Assembly (NCBI RefSeq): GCF_030249855.1
Contig: NZ_JANURN010000003.1
Location: 62,001 to 126,000, forward strand
DNA length: 64,000 nucleotides
Direction: 5' to 3'
Source of the DNA: Helicobacter_B zhangjianzhongii
GTDB lineage: Bacteria > Campylobacterota > Campylobacteria > Campylobacterales > Helicobacteraceae
The notes below the pieces were generated by a model. The model worked only from the letters and a program-made list of their open reading frames with translations. It ran no database searches and was not told where the DNA came from. The first letter of the stretch is position 1. Every line of letters begins with the position of its first letter. This document shows, in pieces, positions 27,465-36,400 of this stretch. The translations under genes and the position numbers were made by a program.

Positions 27465-28124
27465 ATGAGTGCTGCTAATGTATTTGTGCAAGGTATGCTA
27501 CTTGGCATTAGTCTTATCGTAGTCATAGGTCCGCAAAATGCCTTTGTGATACGGCAAGGGCTTGCTCGTAGCCATATCCTTAGCGTGATTTGCGTGTGCT
27601 TGGCGTGCGATATTGTAGTAATGGGGCTTAGTGTCTTTGGCATAGGCAGGGCAGTCAATCAAGGCAGCGTGTGGTTTTTTGTGCTTGGGGGGTGTGGGAT
27701 AGGGTTTTTGCTCTTTTATGCCTTTGGCTCCTTTAGGGGTGCATATAGACTTCTTACAAGCAAAAACTTGCAACAATCCCTAGAATCCAGCCACGCAGCC
27801 ACCACGCAAAAACGCGCCATAGCAAGCACCCTAGCCCTAACGCTCCTTAATCCAAACTTCTACATCGATACTTTTGTCATTATTGGCGGCGTGAGTGCCA
27901 CGCTTACAGATCCTAGCGCGAAGGGGGTGTTTTTCCTAGGGCTTATTGGGGTGTCGTTTGTGTGGTATTTTGGCGTGGGATATGGGGTCCGGGTGTTTTC
28001 TAGCTTTTTTCAAAGCCCTAGGGCGTGGGCAGCTCTAGAGTGCTTCACAGGCTGCATAATGTGCGCTTTGTGCTATGGGCTAGGCGCAGTGCTATATACA
28101 GAATACAAGGGGCTATATGCCTAG
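27465..28124 (+). CDS. LysE/ArgO-type amino acid exporter
   Basis: A 219-residue inner-membrane protein with five to six hydrophobic helices and the LysE family signature GPQNAFVIRQGL (about residues 22-33). LysE proteins export lysine or arginine and related amino acids. The hydrophilic loop around residues 100-120 has a single LESSHAATT from the dispersed module. Its stop overlaps the start of the following TIGR02757 gene by 8 nt, indicating coupling. The substrate cannot be read from sequence. Confidence 0.85.
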   Translation: MSAANVFVQGMLLGISLIVVIGPQNAFVIRQGLARSHILSVICVCLACDIVVMGLSVFGIGRAVNQGSVWFFVLGGCGIGFLLFYAFGSFRGAYRLLTSKNLQQSLESSHAATTQKRAIASTLALTLLNPNFYIDTFVIIGGVSATLTDPSAKGVFFLGLIGVSFVWYFGVGYGVRVFSSFFQSPRAWAALECFTGCIMCALCYGLGAVLYTEYKGLYA

Positions 28125-29709
28125 ATATACTAAGGCATTGCTGCAGGAGCTACTAGATCACGCCTACTATGCGCATAATCGCGCAGGGGCAATTAGCGAG
28201 CAAAATCTAGACCCCTTGCTTGTCGTCTATGAAAACTCTCATCGCGCCAATCTCCCCGCTATCGCGCTTGTATGCGCGCTTTTTGCGTATGGGAGCGTGG
28301 GGGCTATCGTGGGGTTTTTGCGCAAGCTAGATTTTAGCTTGCTTGGTGGGGATTCGGTCTTGGGTGAGCAATGCGGCAGCTTTGCGCTTTGTGGCAAAGG
28401 CACGACCACCAAGGTCGCTAACCTTTACCACAAAGTGCAAAGCTACACGGTCCCCACCGCAACTCCTAGAATCCTAGAAGAAGAAAATCAAGCCGAGTGT
28501 GAAAACGCTATCTCCCTAGAATCCACTTTTGAAAAAAGCTACGATTGTGGGGCAAACGCCTCTCTGTCATTGCGAGCTTTGGCGCAAGACAAAGCGCGAC
28601 AATCCACAAGCACAAAAAACACCAAAGTGGATTCTAGTTTTGAAACTATGGATTCTAAAGAAACATCGGCACAGCCTAAGCGGTATCCCTTGTTTTCTAA
28701 AGAAGCTATGGATTGCCACGCCACTGCTGGTGCAGTGTCTCGCAATGACGATAAAAAAGTGGATTCTAGCGCAAGCCACAACGATTCTAGCACCGCGACA
28801 ATTTTAAACGACTCTGCACAGGATTCTAGGATTTGTGAGAACAAAGCCCAAAGTATAACCGCACCACAGGCAAAAATGGATTCTAGTTTTGAAACTATGG
28901 ATTGCCACGCCACTGCTGGTGCAGTGTCTCGCAATGACGATAAAAAAGTGGATTCTAGCGCAAGCCACAACGATTCTAAGCATTGCGGTGGGGCTGGGGT
29001 TGCTTTACACACATTTGGGGGTAGGAGTTACCTAGGCGGTAATGACTATCCCCCAAATGTGTGTAATCAATCGCATTGCCTACCCAAGACTGAATCGCCA
29101 AGACTAGAAAATATTTTGCGTGCGACCTTCCCCTACTACCGCTTCCAAACAAGCGACGATGTCAAGCTCCTCTTTGCAAGCCTAGCGTGCATTATCGACC
29201 AAGGCGGACTAGAATCCACTTTTGCCCACAAAGCCACGCCGCTAGCTATCATTAACGCCTTGCACCAAGCCATCTATCTCCACGCAAGCAGGATTCTAGC
29301 TAGCCCACTTTATGCGCCCTTTTTCACTCAAGATTACCGCGCGAGATTCTTAGCTAGCAAGACATTTTCCCAAGGCTTTAGCTTTCTTGTAGGCGTATCG
29401 CCTAGCTCGCCGCTGAAGCGGTGGCTTATGTTTCTACGCTGGCTAGTGCGTAAAGACCATATCGATCTAGGGCTATGGCAAGATCTTGTATCCCCTAGTG
29501 ATTTGCTCCTCCCGCTTGATACCCACACCTTGCGTGTAAGCCGCGCTCTCTCCCTGCTAAAGCGCAAAAGCTATGATAGAAAAGCCGTGCTAGAAGTAAG
29601 CATAGCTCTTAGGCGATTTTGCCCGCACGATCCTATCCGCTATGACTTTGCCCTCTATCGCTTAGGGCAGAGTGGAGAGCTAGCCACGATGATAGCTAGG
29701 CTTAAGTAG
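28117..29709 (+). CDS. TIGR02757 (DUF2400) family protein with a large repeat-derived insert
   Basis: Residues 1-72 (starting MPRYTKALLQELLDHAYYAHN) and the C-terminal about 200 (from NILRATFPYYRFQTSDDV) match the TIGR02757/DUF2400 family, a conserved protein of unknown function with a helix-hairpin-helix-like fold. Characteristic residues are LPLDTHTLRVSRAL and FCPHDPIRYDFALYRLGQSG. Between them about 260 residues are entirely mosaic repeat: LESTF, KVDSS, MDCHATAGAVSRND and two hairpin elements, without a stop. Family members are roughly 250 residues, so the natural protein has been more than doubled. Whether the insert stays in the mature protein is unknown. Confidence 0.8.
   Translation: MPRYTKALLQELLDHAYYAHNRAGAISEQNLDPLLVVYENSHRANLPAIALVCALFAYGSVGAIVGFLRKLDFSLLGGDSVLGEQCGSFALCGKGTTTKVANLYHKVQSYTVPTATPRILEEENQAECENAISLESTFEKSYDCGANASLSLRALAQDKARQSTSTKNTKVDSSFETMDSKETSAQPKRYPLFSKEAMDCHATAGAVSRNDDKKVDSSASHNDSSTATILNDSAQDSRICENKAQSITAPQAKMDSSFETMDCHATAGAVSRNDDKKVDSSASHNDSKHCGGAGVALHTFGGRSYLGGNDYPPNVCNQSHCLPKTESPRLENILRATFPYYRFQTSDDVKLLFASLACIIDQGGLESTFAHKATPLAIINALHQAIYLHASRILASPLYAPFFTQDYRARFLASKTFSQGFSFLVGVSPSSPLKRWLMFLRWLVRKDHIDLGLWQDLVSPSDLLLPLDTHTLRVSRALSLLKRKSYDRKAVLEVSIALRRFCPHDPIRYDFALYRLGQSGELATMIARLK
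28351..28474. repeat. variable-stem hairpin element, copy D (inverted)
   Basis: Stem arms GCTTTGCGCTTTGTGG (28379 onward) and CCACAAAGTGCAAAGC (to 28443) differ at two positions that pair as G-U. The inner loop is of the GTTAGCGA type shared with copies A and B. Shell sequences GATTC...GGGTGAGCAATGCGGCA and GGTCCCCACCGCAACTCC are the complement of the other copies. Confidence 0.8.
28707..28978 (+). repeat. 83-nt direct repeat pair inside the TIGR02757 insert
   Basis: 28707-28789 and 28896-28978 appear identical. Each spans a GTCATTGCGAGC-type palindrome plus a GTGGATTCTAG module and the following Ala/Ser codons, encoding MDCHATAGAVSRND...KVDSSASHNDS twice. This indicates local duplication after insertion. 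Confidence 0.85.
28972..29099. repeat. variable-stem hairpin element, copy E
   Basis: Arms TTACACACATTTGGGGG (from 29005) and CCCCCAAATGTGTGTAA (to 29066), with the same inner GAGTTACC / GGTAATGACT hairpin as copy C but a different outer stem. Shell GATTCTAAGCATTGCGGTGG ... CTACCCAAGACTGAATC. Confidence 0.82.
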
Positions 29710-29740
29710 CAAATTATGCCGCGCAGGTTTATAAACATTG

Positions 29741-29746
29741 TATAAT
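29741..29746 (+). promoter_or_regulatory. TATAAT -10 box for speA
   Basis: A perfect TATAAT lies about 55 nt before the chosen speA start in an AT-rich stretch, as expected for a sigma-70 promoter in Helicobacter, where the -35 box is usually weak. Confidence 0.5.
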
Positions 29747-29798
29747 GCCACCCTATGCGTAAAGCCCCAAAATAAGTGTGTATAGTAAGGAGTGTGAA

Positions 29799-31643
29799 AT
29801 GGTGGATTATGGGATCAAATATTGGTCAAATGATGATTTTATCATCGAAGATGGGCTTGTGAAAGTCAATTACCAAAACAAGCCTGCCTTGCTTGAGATC
29901 GTGCAAGAAATCCGCGAGAAAGGCTACAAAGGTCCCTTGCTTGTGCGCTTTCCTCATCTAATCCACAAGCAAATAAACCAGCTGTTTAATGCCTTTAAAA
30001 CTGCCATTGATGAATACCACTATAAAGGCTCTTTCAAAGCCGTTTTCCCGCTCAAAGTCAATCAAATGCCAAACTTTGTGCTGCCGCTTATGGACTGCGT
30101 GCAAGGGCTATCCTATGGGCTAGAGGCAGGCAGCAAGTCTGAGCTTATTGTCGCTATGGCTTATACCAATGCCAATGCCCCCATAACAGTCAATGGCTTT
30201 AAGGATAAAGAGATGATCTCCCTAGGCTTTATCGCTGCCAAAATGGGGCATCACATCACCCTAACCATTGAAGGGCTAAATGAGCTAGAATCCATTATCC
30301 AAGTGGCGAAAGAGCTTGGCGCACCCTACCCTAATATCGGCTTGCGTATTAGGCTACATAGCACAGGCACAGGCGTATGGGGCAAGTCTGGCGGGATCAA
30401 TGCCAAATTTGGGCTAACTTCTACCGAGCTTTTAGAAGCGATACGGCGGCTTGAAGACTCCAAGCTCCTAGCGCAATTTACAATGATCCACTTCCACATA
30501 GGCAGCCAGATCAGCGATATTTCTCCGCTTAAAAAGGCGATCCGTGAAGTGGGCAATATCTACACAGAGCTGCGTAAAATGGGGGCAAAAAACCTTACTT
30601 GTGTCAATATCGGTGGCGGACTAGCCGTAGAATACACCCAGCACGAGGGCGAAAATAATCGCAACTACACACTAAGCGAGTTTAGCGGCGATGTGGTCTT
30701 CTCGCTTAAAGAAATCGTGCGAAACAAGCAAGAAAAAGAGCCGGATATTTTCATAGAATCTGGTCGCTTTGTCTCGGCAAACCACGCCGTTTTAGTCGCC
30801 CCTGTGCTAGAGCTTTTTAGCCAAGAGTATGATGAAAAAGCCCTGCGCTTGAAAGAAAACAACCCCCCGCTAATTGCTGAAATGCTCGATCTCTACCAAA
30901 GCGTGAGTGAGAAAAACGCCATTGAGTATTTGCACGATAGTCTTGATCATATGGAGTCGCTTTTGACACTTTTTGATCTAGGCTATATCGATCTAACCGA
31001 TCGCTCCAACACCGAAATTCTCGTGCATTTAATCATCAAAAAAGTCATAAAACTCCTAAAGCACAAAAACCACAATGACATTATTAGAATCCAAGAGCAA
31101 GTCCAAGAGCGGTATTTGCTTAATTGCAGCTTTTTCCAGAGCTTGCCAGATTATTGGGGGCTTGGGCAGAGCTTCCCTGTAATGCCCCTAGATAGGCTCA
31201 ATCGCCGCCCCACTAGAAGTGCGAGCCTCTGGGATATTACTTGTGATAGCGATGGCGAGATCGCCTTTGATGCCAAAAAGCCCTTATACTTGCACGATGT
31301 TGATGTGATGAAAGAAGAGTATTTCCTAGGATTTTTCCTAGTGGGGGCGTATCAAGAGGTGCTAGGTATGCGGCATAATCTCTTCACCCACCCCACAGAA
31401 TTTAGCGTGGTGTTTGATGATGATCTCAACAAAGGCTATGAGATAGAAAATCTGCTTGAAGCGCAAAATATCCTTGATGTGCTAGATGACTTAGACTATG
31501 ACACCAAGGAGATCGAGCGGATTTTGAAGCAGCGCATTGATGATTCTGGCATTAGCGATGATGATAAAAAAGAAGTGCTAGGAATGCTCTATGTAATGCT
31601 TAGTGAAAATGGCTATTTACGCACCATCACCAAAGACCAGTAA
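29799..31643 (+). CDS. speA: biosynthetic arginine decarboxylase
   Basis: A PLP-dependent fold III enzyme of about 614 residues converting arginine to agmatine, the entry to polyamine synthesis. The PLP lysine region VFPLKVNQM, SYGLEAGSKSEL, the HFHIGSQISD motif and the GGGLAVEY phosphate loop are visible, along with the catalytic Cys region WDITCDSDGE. I put the start at ATG 29799 (MVDYGIKYW), preceded by AAGGAG about 7 nt away; an earlier in-frame codon has no ribosome site. A clean -10 box lies upstream. cysE follows after 13 nt. Confidence 0.96.
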   Translation: MVDYGIKYWSNDDFIIEDGLVKVNYQNKPALLEIVQEIREKGYKGPLLVRFPHLIHKQINQLFNAFKTAIDEYHYKGSFKAVFPLKVNQMPNFVLPLMDCVQGLSYGLEAGSKSELIVAMAYTNANAPITVNGFKDKEMISLGFIAAKMGHHITLTIEGLNELESIIQVAKELGAPYPNIGLRIRLHSTGTGVWGKSGGINAKFGLTSTELLEAIRRLEDSKLLAQFTMIHFHIGSQISDISPLKKAIREVGNIYTELRKMGAKNLTCVNIGGGLAVEYTQHEGENNRNYTLSEFSGDVVFSLKEIVRNKQEKEPDIFIESGRFVSANHAVLVAPVLELFSQEYDEKALRLKENNPPLIAEMLDLYQSVSEKNAIEYLHDSLDHMESLLTLFDLGYIDLTDRSNTEILVHLIIKKVIKLLKHKNHNDIIRIQEQVQERYLLNCSFFQSLPDYWGLGQSFPVMPLDRLNRRPTRSASLWDITCDSDGEIAFDAKKPLYLHDVDVMKEEYFLGFFLVGAYQEVLGMRHNLFTHPTEFSVVFDDDLNKGYEIENLLEAQNILDVLDDLDYDTKEIERILKQRIDDSGISDDDKKEVLGMLYVMLSENGYLRTITKDQ

Positions 31644-31656
31644 GGATTAAGACACT

Positions 31657-32439
31657 ATGCAAGCCCCTAGCCTTTTTACTCTCATCAAAGAAGACTTCTC
31701 CACCCCAGCGCGCAAAGACCCCGCGCTAAAATCTAAAATCGAGCTGTTTTTCAACTATCCGGGCGTGATCGCGCTTGTGCATTATCGACTCGCCCATAGT
31801 CTTTATGTGCGTGGCTTTAGGGTGCTAGCGCGTATGATTATGGGATTTGCGCAGTTTATGACAAATATCGACATACACCCAGCGGCGTACATTGGGCGGC
31901 GTGTGTTTATCGACCACGGCATAGGCGTGGTGATCGGCGAGACGGCAATCATCGGCGATGATGTAACAATCTATCAAGGCGTGAGTCTAGGGGGCGTGAG
32001 TCTAGCACGAGAGAAACGCCACCCCACGCTAGAAAATGGTGTCGTCATAGGGGCTGGGGCAAAGGTTTTGGGCGATATTACTATCGGTGCAAATGCCAAA
32101 ATCGGCGCAAACTCTGTGGTGATCAAAAATGTGCCCCAAGGCTGCACCGCCGTAGGCATACCAGCACGCATTATCACGCCAAAGCCAGAATCCACTTTTG
32201 CAAGCAAACCAAGCAATGAGCTATGCCTAGCCCAAAGCAGCGGGACAAATGCCCTGCTCCCTGATGTAAGCAAGCAGGCGTTTTTGTATCTGCTAGAACG
32301 CATAGAGATCTTAGAGAAGCAAGCCCACATAGCAGATATGGACTGCCACAAAGCCCAAGAATCTATGCAGGAGCTAAAAACACAGCTTGATAAACGATAT
32401 AGAGAATATATCCAAGCCTTGCGAGACAAAGACTCTTGA
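31657..32439 (+). CDS. cysE: serine O-acetyltransferase
   Basis: A 260-residue acetyltransferase with the left-handed beta-helix of hexapeptide repeats (VVIGETAIIGDDVTIYQG, then GAKVLGDITIGANAKIGANS), making O-acetylserine for cysteine synthesis. The active-site His is in FIDHGIGVVIGE and the family loop GGVSLAREKRHPTL is intact. The C-terminal about 75 residues are extra, coiled-coil-like, and start with the repeat-like PKPESTFASKPSN. It is 13 nt after speA. The metB gene further along the window uses related sulfur-amino-acid intermediates. Confidence 0.93.
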   Translation: MQAPSLFTLIKEDFSTPARKDPALKSKIELFFNYPGVIALVHYRLAHSLYVRGFRVLARMIMGFAQFMTNIDIHPAAYIGRRVFIDHGIGVVIGETAIIGDDVTIYQGVSLGGVSLAREKRHPTLENGVVIGAGAKVLGDITIGANAKIGANSVVIKNVPQGCTAVGIPARIITPKPESTFASKPSNELCLAQSSGTNALLPDVSKQAFLYLLERIEILEKQAHIADMDCHKAQESMQELKTQLDKRYREYIQALRDKDS

Positions 32440-32686
32440 ATCCCACAATCCTAAACGCCCACACCACAAGGGGAATATCTTCTAGCAAGTTTATGTGCAG
32501 TCTTTGCGCAAGATTCTAGCATTGTGTTGCGCGACTAAAGCCCTATAAAGCCGCAACTCACCTATCTCTCATAAAAAGCTTAAGCCCTATCAACCCAAAT
32601 GGCATAACTGCCTTATGGGCAAAAGGGAATCACCAAAATTCTGGTGGATTTAGTGTCTAGGCTTTTAAGTAGAGTTATTGATATTT

Positions 32687-33229
32687 TTACTGAATCCACT
32701 CTTTATCTACACTTGAATGTAATGTCTCCCCTACCAAAAATCGCATTGGGACTTTTTGGGGCTCCTTTATACCACTGCACTCAATGAGCATATACTCTCC
32801 AAGTGAAGAAATAACCTTTATCTTAGAAAGTATAAGCGTATTGTTTGCACCCTGTGTCGGCTGACACATAGCAATAGAATCTGCAGCTTCTTGTGTAAAT
32901 ACAAGCTTTTTTGCTGTGTAATTGCCTATGTGGAGTTTGCTTACAATAAGAGAACCTGAAAGGAAAAGCGTAGCCACCAAAAGCAGAACACTTCCCCAAA
33001 ATAAACATTTCACCAAATTAAATCGTATGCTTGCTAAGAGCACCACAAAAAAAAACCGAACAAAAAACACTTCACTTTTTTGCTCCATATACTTATCAAA
33101 ACTCTCAATAAGCACAAGCTTTTCATTATTATCTTTACACAACTCACGCAAAGTTTGTATAGATTCTTTTATATTTGCATATTGTGTGAAAAATAATTCC
33201 CTTTTAGCACAAAGATTTTGTAATGACAC
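32687..33229 (-). CDS. small membrane-anchored protein of unknown function
   Basis: A 180-residue protein starting with GTG, preceded by AAGGAG at 5 nt, which decides the start. It has a helical N-terminal cytoplasmic part (about 1-55), one or two membrane spans (about 55-95) and a beta-rich C-terminal soluble part (FTQEAADSIAMCQ to the end). No family recognised. Base composition is AT-richer than the housekeeping genes and matches the adjacent restriction-modification block, so it is probably part of the accessory segment. About 250 nt downstream, toward cysE, holds no gene. Confidence 0.65.
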   Translation of the reverse strand: MSLQNLCAKRELFFTQYANIKESIQTLRELCKDNNEKLVLIESFDKYMEQKSEVFFVRFFFVVLLASIRFNLVKCLFWGSVLLLVATLFLSGSLIVSKLHIGNYTAKKLVFTQEAADSIAMCQPTQGANNTLILSKIKVISSLGEYMLIECSGIKEPQKVPMRFLVGETLHSSVDKEWIQ

Positions 33230-33330
33230 TTTCGCTCCTTATGTCTTTTGTTGGTATTAGCTAGATTCTACAAGTTTATTCATAACAAATATTAGCATTT
33301 GAATCGCTATTATTTTTGCCACCACTCCGC

Positions 33331-34077
33331 TTATCTCAACGCGCTCTCTTGCTTCTTATCCCTTTTCACATTAGCATTTTGCACATAGCCTACAATGGCA
33401 TTACCATTAGGATTTGTATCCTTTGAAAACTCCATTAGCATAATCTTTGTAAAACCATTAAGAGATTTTGGTGCAAGTAGTATCGCCCCATAGTCCCTTG
33501 TTGCATTTTCCCCCTCACTATTTAGAATCTTTGTATAAAGCACAGGGGATTTTAGGCTTGGATTTTCATAGATTTTTACCGCACCTATCTGGCTTACTAG
33601 CTCTAGCGTTACTTGCTGTGATTTATCTATTGTTTCGTGTAATTCTTTTATGCGATGATTTATCGCTTGATACAAACAGGTTAAAAGCTCTTCGCCATCT
33701 TTTGCCTTAACACATTTCATATTACGCTCTTTTAGCCATTGTAGTTGCTCTTTTTTAAGCCTAGATTTTTGCTCATTGCTCCACGCAAAAGCAAGCGCAT
33801 ATTCAAACATCGCATTTAAGCTCACATCATCACGCAGAGTATAAAAGCTATTGCAAATGCCTTTTTCAATCTTACTCAAACCCTGCTTCTCACAATCAAA
33901 GCTCCCTCTAAATCGCGGATAGATTCCACTGAGAGTGCCTGCCCTACTCTCATCACTTGGCGTCTCACAAGTGCTAGAATCTAGCCCCTTGCTAGAGTGA
34001 AAATAAATCCCTTTAGAATCTATTTGTAGCTTTGCATTGTAGCTAAATTGTATTAAGCCAACACCCACTCTAAACAA
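33331..34077 (-). CDS. LprI-like (DUF1311) protein, probably 5'-truncated
   Basis: A 248-residue frame that begins with TTG immediately after an in-frame stop, so the natural start is doubtful. The centre has the LprI/DUF1311 pattern: FDCEKQGLSKIEKGICNSF, LKKEQLQWLKERNMKCV and CLYQAINHRIKEL, with spaced Cys pairs. The C-terminal part is beta-rich (KIYENPSLKSPVLY, GFTKIMLMEF), perhaps an SH3-like fold. LprI proteins are exported and some inhibit lysozyme; a signal peptide is expected but absent here, suggesting the 5' end was lost where the neighbouring restriction-modification block joins. Confidence 0.55.
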   Translation of the reverse strand: MFRVGVGLIQFSYNAKLQIDSKGIYFHSSKGLDSSTCETPSDESRAGTLSGIYPRFRGSFDCEKQGLSKIEKGICNSFYTLRDDVSLNAMFEYALAFAWSNEQKSRLKKEQLQWLKERNMKCVKAKDGEELLTCLYQAINHRIKELHETIDKSQQVTLELVSQIGAVKIYENPSLKSPVLYTKILNSEGENATRDYGAILLAPKSLNGFTKIMLMEFSKDTNPNGNAIVGYVQNANVKRDKKQESALR

Positions 34078-34127
34078 TTATTTATTTAATGGTAAAATTC
34101 CATAATTAAATCCAAGCAAGGACAATA

Positions 34128-36400
34128 ATGCAAGAAACACAAAAGCTAGAGCTACAATACAACAAAGAAGGCAAGATCTATAGCCCACTAGGCAAAAGAT
34201 ACAAAGTCGCTACACCAGAAGAGATTATAAGGCAGAAATTTGTCTGCACGCTTGTAAATAGCTATAAATATAACCTAGAGCAAATGCAAGAAGAAGTCAA
34301 AACGCAAAAGGGTAAAAATGCCGCAAGGGCTGATATCGTAATATGGAAAAGCCCCAAAGATAAGCAGGATAAAAACCCACCCTTAATCATCGTAGAGTGC
34401 AAGGCAGATACCATTCGCATAAGCGAGGGAGATTATGCACAAGGGGAGAGCTATGCGAGACTCACTAACGCCCCATTTTTTGTAACGCACAATAACTATG
34501 AGACAAGATTCTGGCGTGTGATAAAGGATAAAATGCCCGGCTTCACCCAAGAGATAGCCAATATCCCAGAAAATAACGCAAGTGATAAAGAGATAGATAA
34601 GCTACTCAAAGATTTAGTTGTTTTTAAAGAAGATGAGTTTGCTAAAATCTTATGGGAGTGCCACTGCCACATACGCGATAATGATAAGTTTGACCCCACA
34701 AAAGCCTTTGATGAAATCGCAAAAATTTTGTTTATGAAAGTGTATGTAGAGAGAAAGCTCATAAAGGGCGAGGCGGATAATAAATTTACAATAGAATATG
34801 TAAAAGAGGCAGAAAAATATAATCCAAACTACCTAGAATGGCTCTTTAATGAAACGAAAAAAGAATTTGCAAAAGACCAAATTTTCATAGATAACGAAAA
34901 AATTGAACTAAAAAACGCCACTATTTATAAAATCATAGAAAGACTTCAAATTTACAATCTATCCAACACTTCAAGCGATATTAAAGGCGTGGCATTTGAG
35001 AAGTTTTTAGGGCAGACTTTTAGGGGAGAGTTAGGGCAGTTTTTCACCCCGCGACCCATTGTAGAATTTATGATAGAGATGATAAACCCACAAGAAAATG
35101 AAGTCTCCTGCGACCCTGCAAGTGGTAGCGGGGGCTTTCTCATTAGAATCTTTAGTAAAGTGCGTGAGCTTATCCAGCAAGATATTATCAAGCAATATGA
35201 AGCCTATAAACAATCCATAGTCAAAGATATAAACAACATCACCGACATAGAAGCAAAAAAGCTAACTAGCAAAAAGAATGAGCTAGAAAAACAGCTAGAG
35301 ACCGACACGCAAGGCACAAGACTTTTTAAGCTTTCAAACCACTGCATTTATGGCACAGATGCAAATGACAGAATGGCAAGGACTTCTAAGATGAATATGA
35401 TAATGCACGGCGATGGACACGGCGGGATCCACCACCACGATGGGCTACTAAATATCAATGGAATCTTTGAAAACCGCTTTGATATAATCCTAACCAACCC
35501 TCCCTTTGGCTCAAATGTGAGAAAAGAAAACACCATACGAGCCGAAGACGCCCAAACCTACCTAAACAACAATGGCGAAGTTTCTTACACAGAAGAGAAA
35601 AAAGAGCAGATAGAAAACTACTACAAAACCTATGGCAAAGAGACCTACCAAAATGCCCAACGAAAAATCCTAGACAACATTGGTAAGCCTATCGCCTCAC
35701 TCTTTGCCCTAAAGCCCAATTTAGAATCTGATAAAACCGAGCATTTGTTTATAAACCGCTGCCTAGATTTGCTAAAGCCCGGGGTAGAATGGGAATCGTT
35801 TTGCCAGAAGGTGTGTTTAATACGCCAAATGCAGAATATGTGCGAGAGTTTGTAGAAGGCAGGGCATTTTTACGCGCTGTGATTTCACTACCACAAGAGA
35901 CTTTCACAAGCAGTAAGGCGAGTGTGAAAAGCTCTATTTTATTCCTACAAAAATTTAGCCAAAATGAGCAAAATGAGTTTAACTCTATCGTAGAAAAACA
36001 CACAAAAGAGCTAAAGCAAAAGCACAAAGAGACGCTAGACAAACTAGAATCTATTATCAACTATCGCAAAGCAAAGGGCGAGAAGAGTGCCAAATACAAC
36101 GCAAACGACAAAGCCAAAGCCAAAAAAGAGCTAAAAGAGCTAGAATCTAATATTAAAAAGCAAGCATTCAAACGCACCAAAATAGACTTTGACTACCCCA
36201 TATTTATGGCAGAGCCGGAGTTTGTGGGTATCACTAGCACAGGGGAAATGGGCGAAAATGTCAAAAATGAGCTACTAGATAGCTATGAAGTGCATAAAGA
36301 TGAGAATGGCAAAGTGCTTGAAAAGATATTAGAGCAAAAGGGGATTTTAAGCCATTTTAGAGAGTTTTTACAAGAATACAACATACAATGGAATCAATAA
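34128..36400 (+). pseudogene. fused nuclease/N6-adenine methylase (BcgI-like A subunit / HsdM) with a 1-nt frameshift
   Basis: Two frames, 34128-35855 and about 35785-36400, together encode about 757 residues. N-terminal HSDR-N-like domain with PD-(D/E)xK residues (Asp 69 in ADIVIW; Glu 90 and Lys 92 in VECKAD). Then an N6-methylase core: EKFLGQTFRGELGQFFTPR, motif I DPASGSGGF (about residue 329) and motif IV NPPF (about 456). The frame breaks at a G4 run (35781-35784): one more G would give KPGGRMGIVLPEG, the normal family sequence. A nuclease fused to a methylase with a separate S subunit resembles type IIB BcgI. The lost G may be real decay, slippage or a sequencing error. Confidence 0.8.

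Larger units (their letters stand above)
28325..29105 (+). repeat. in-frame mosaic repeat insert in the TIGR02757 gene
   Basis: About 780 nt, open in the gene frame, containing two variable-stem hairpins (28351-28474 in inverted orientation and 28972-29099), GTCATTGCGAGC-type palindromes at about 28563, 28710 and 28900, and many GTGGATTCTAG units. It splits the protein after GAIVGFLRKLDF. Confidence 0.88.
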
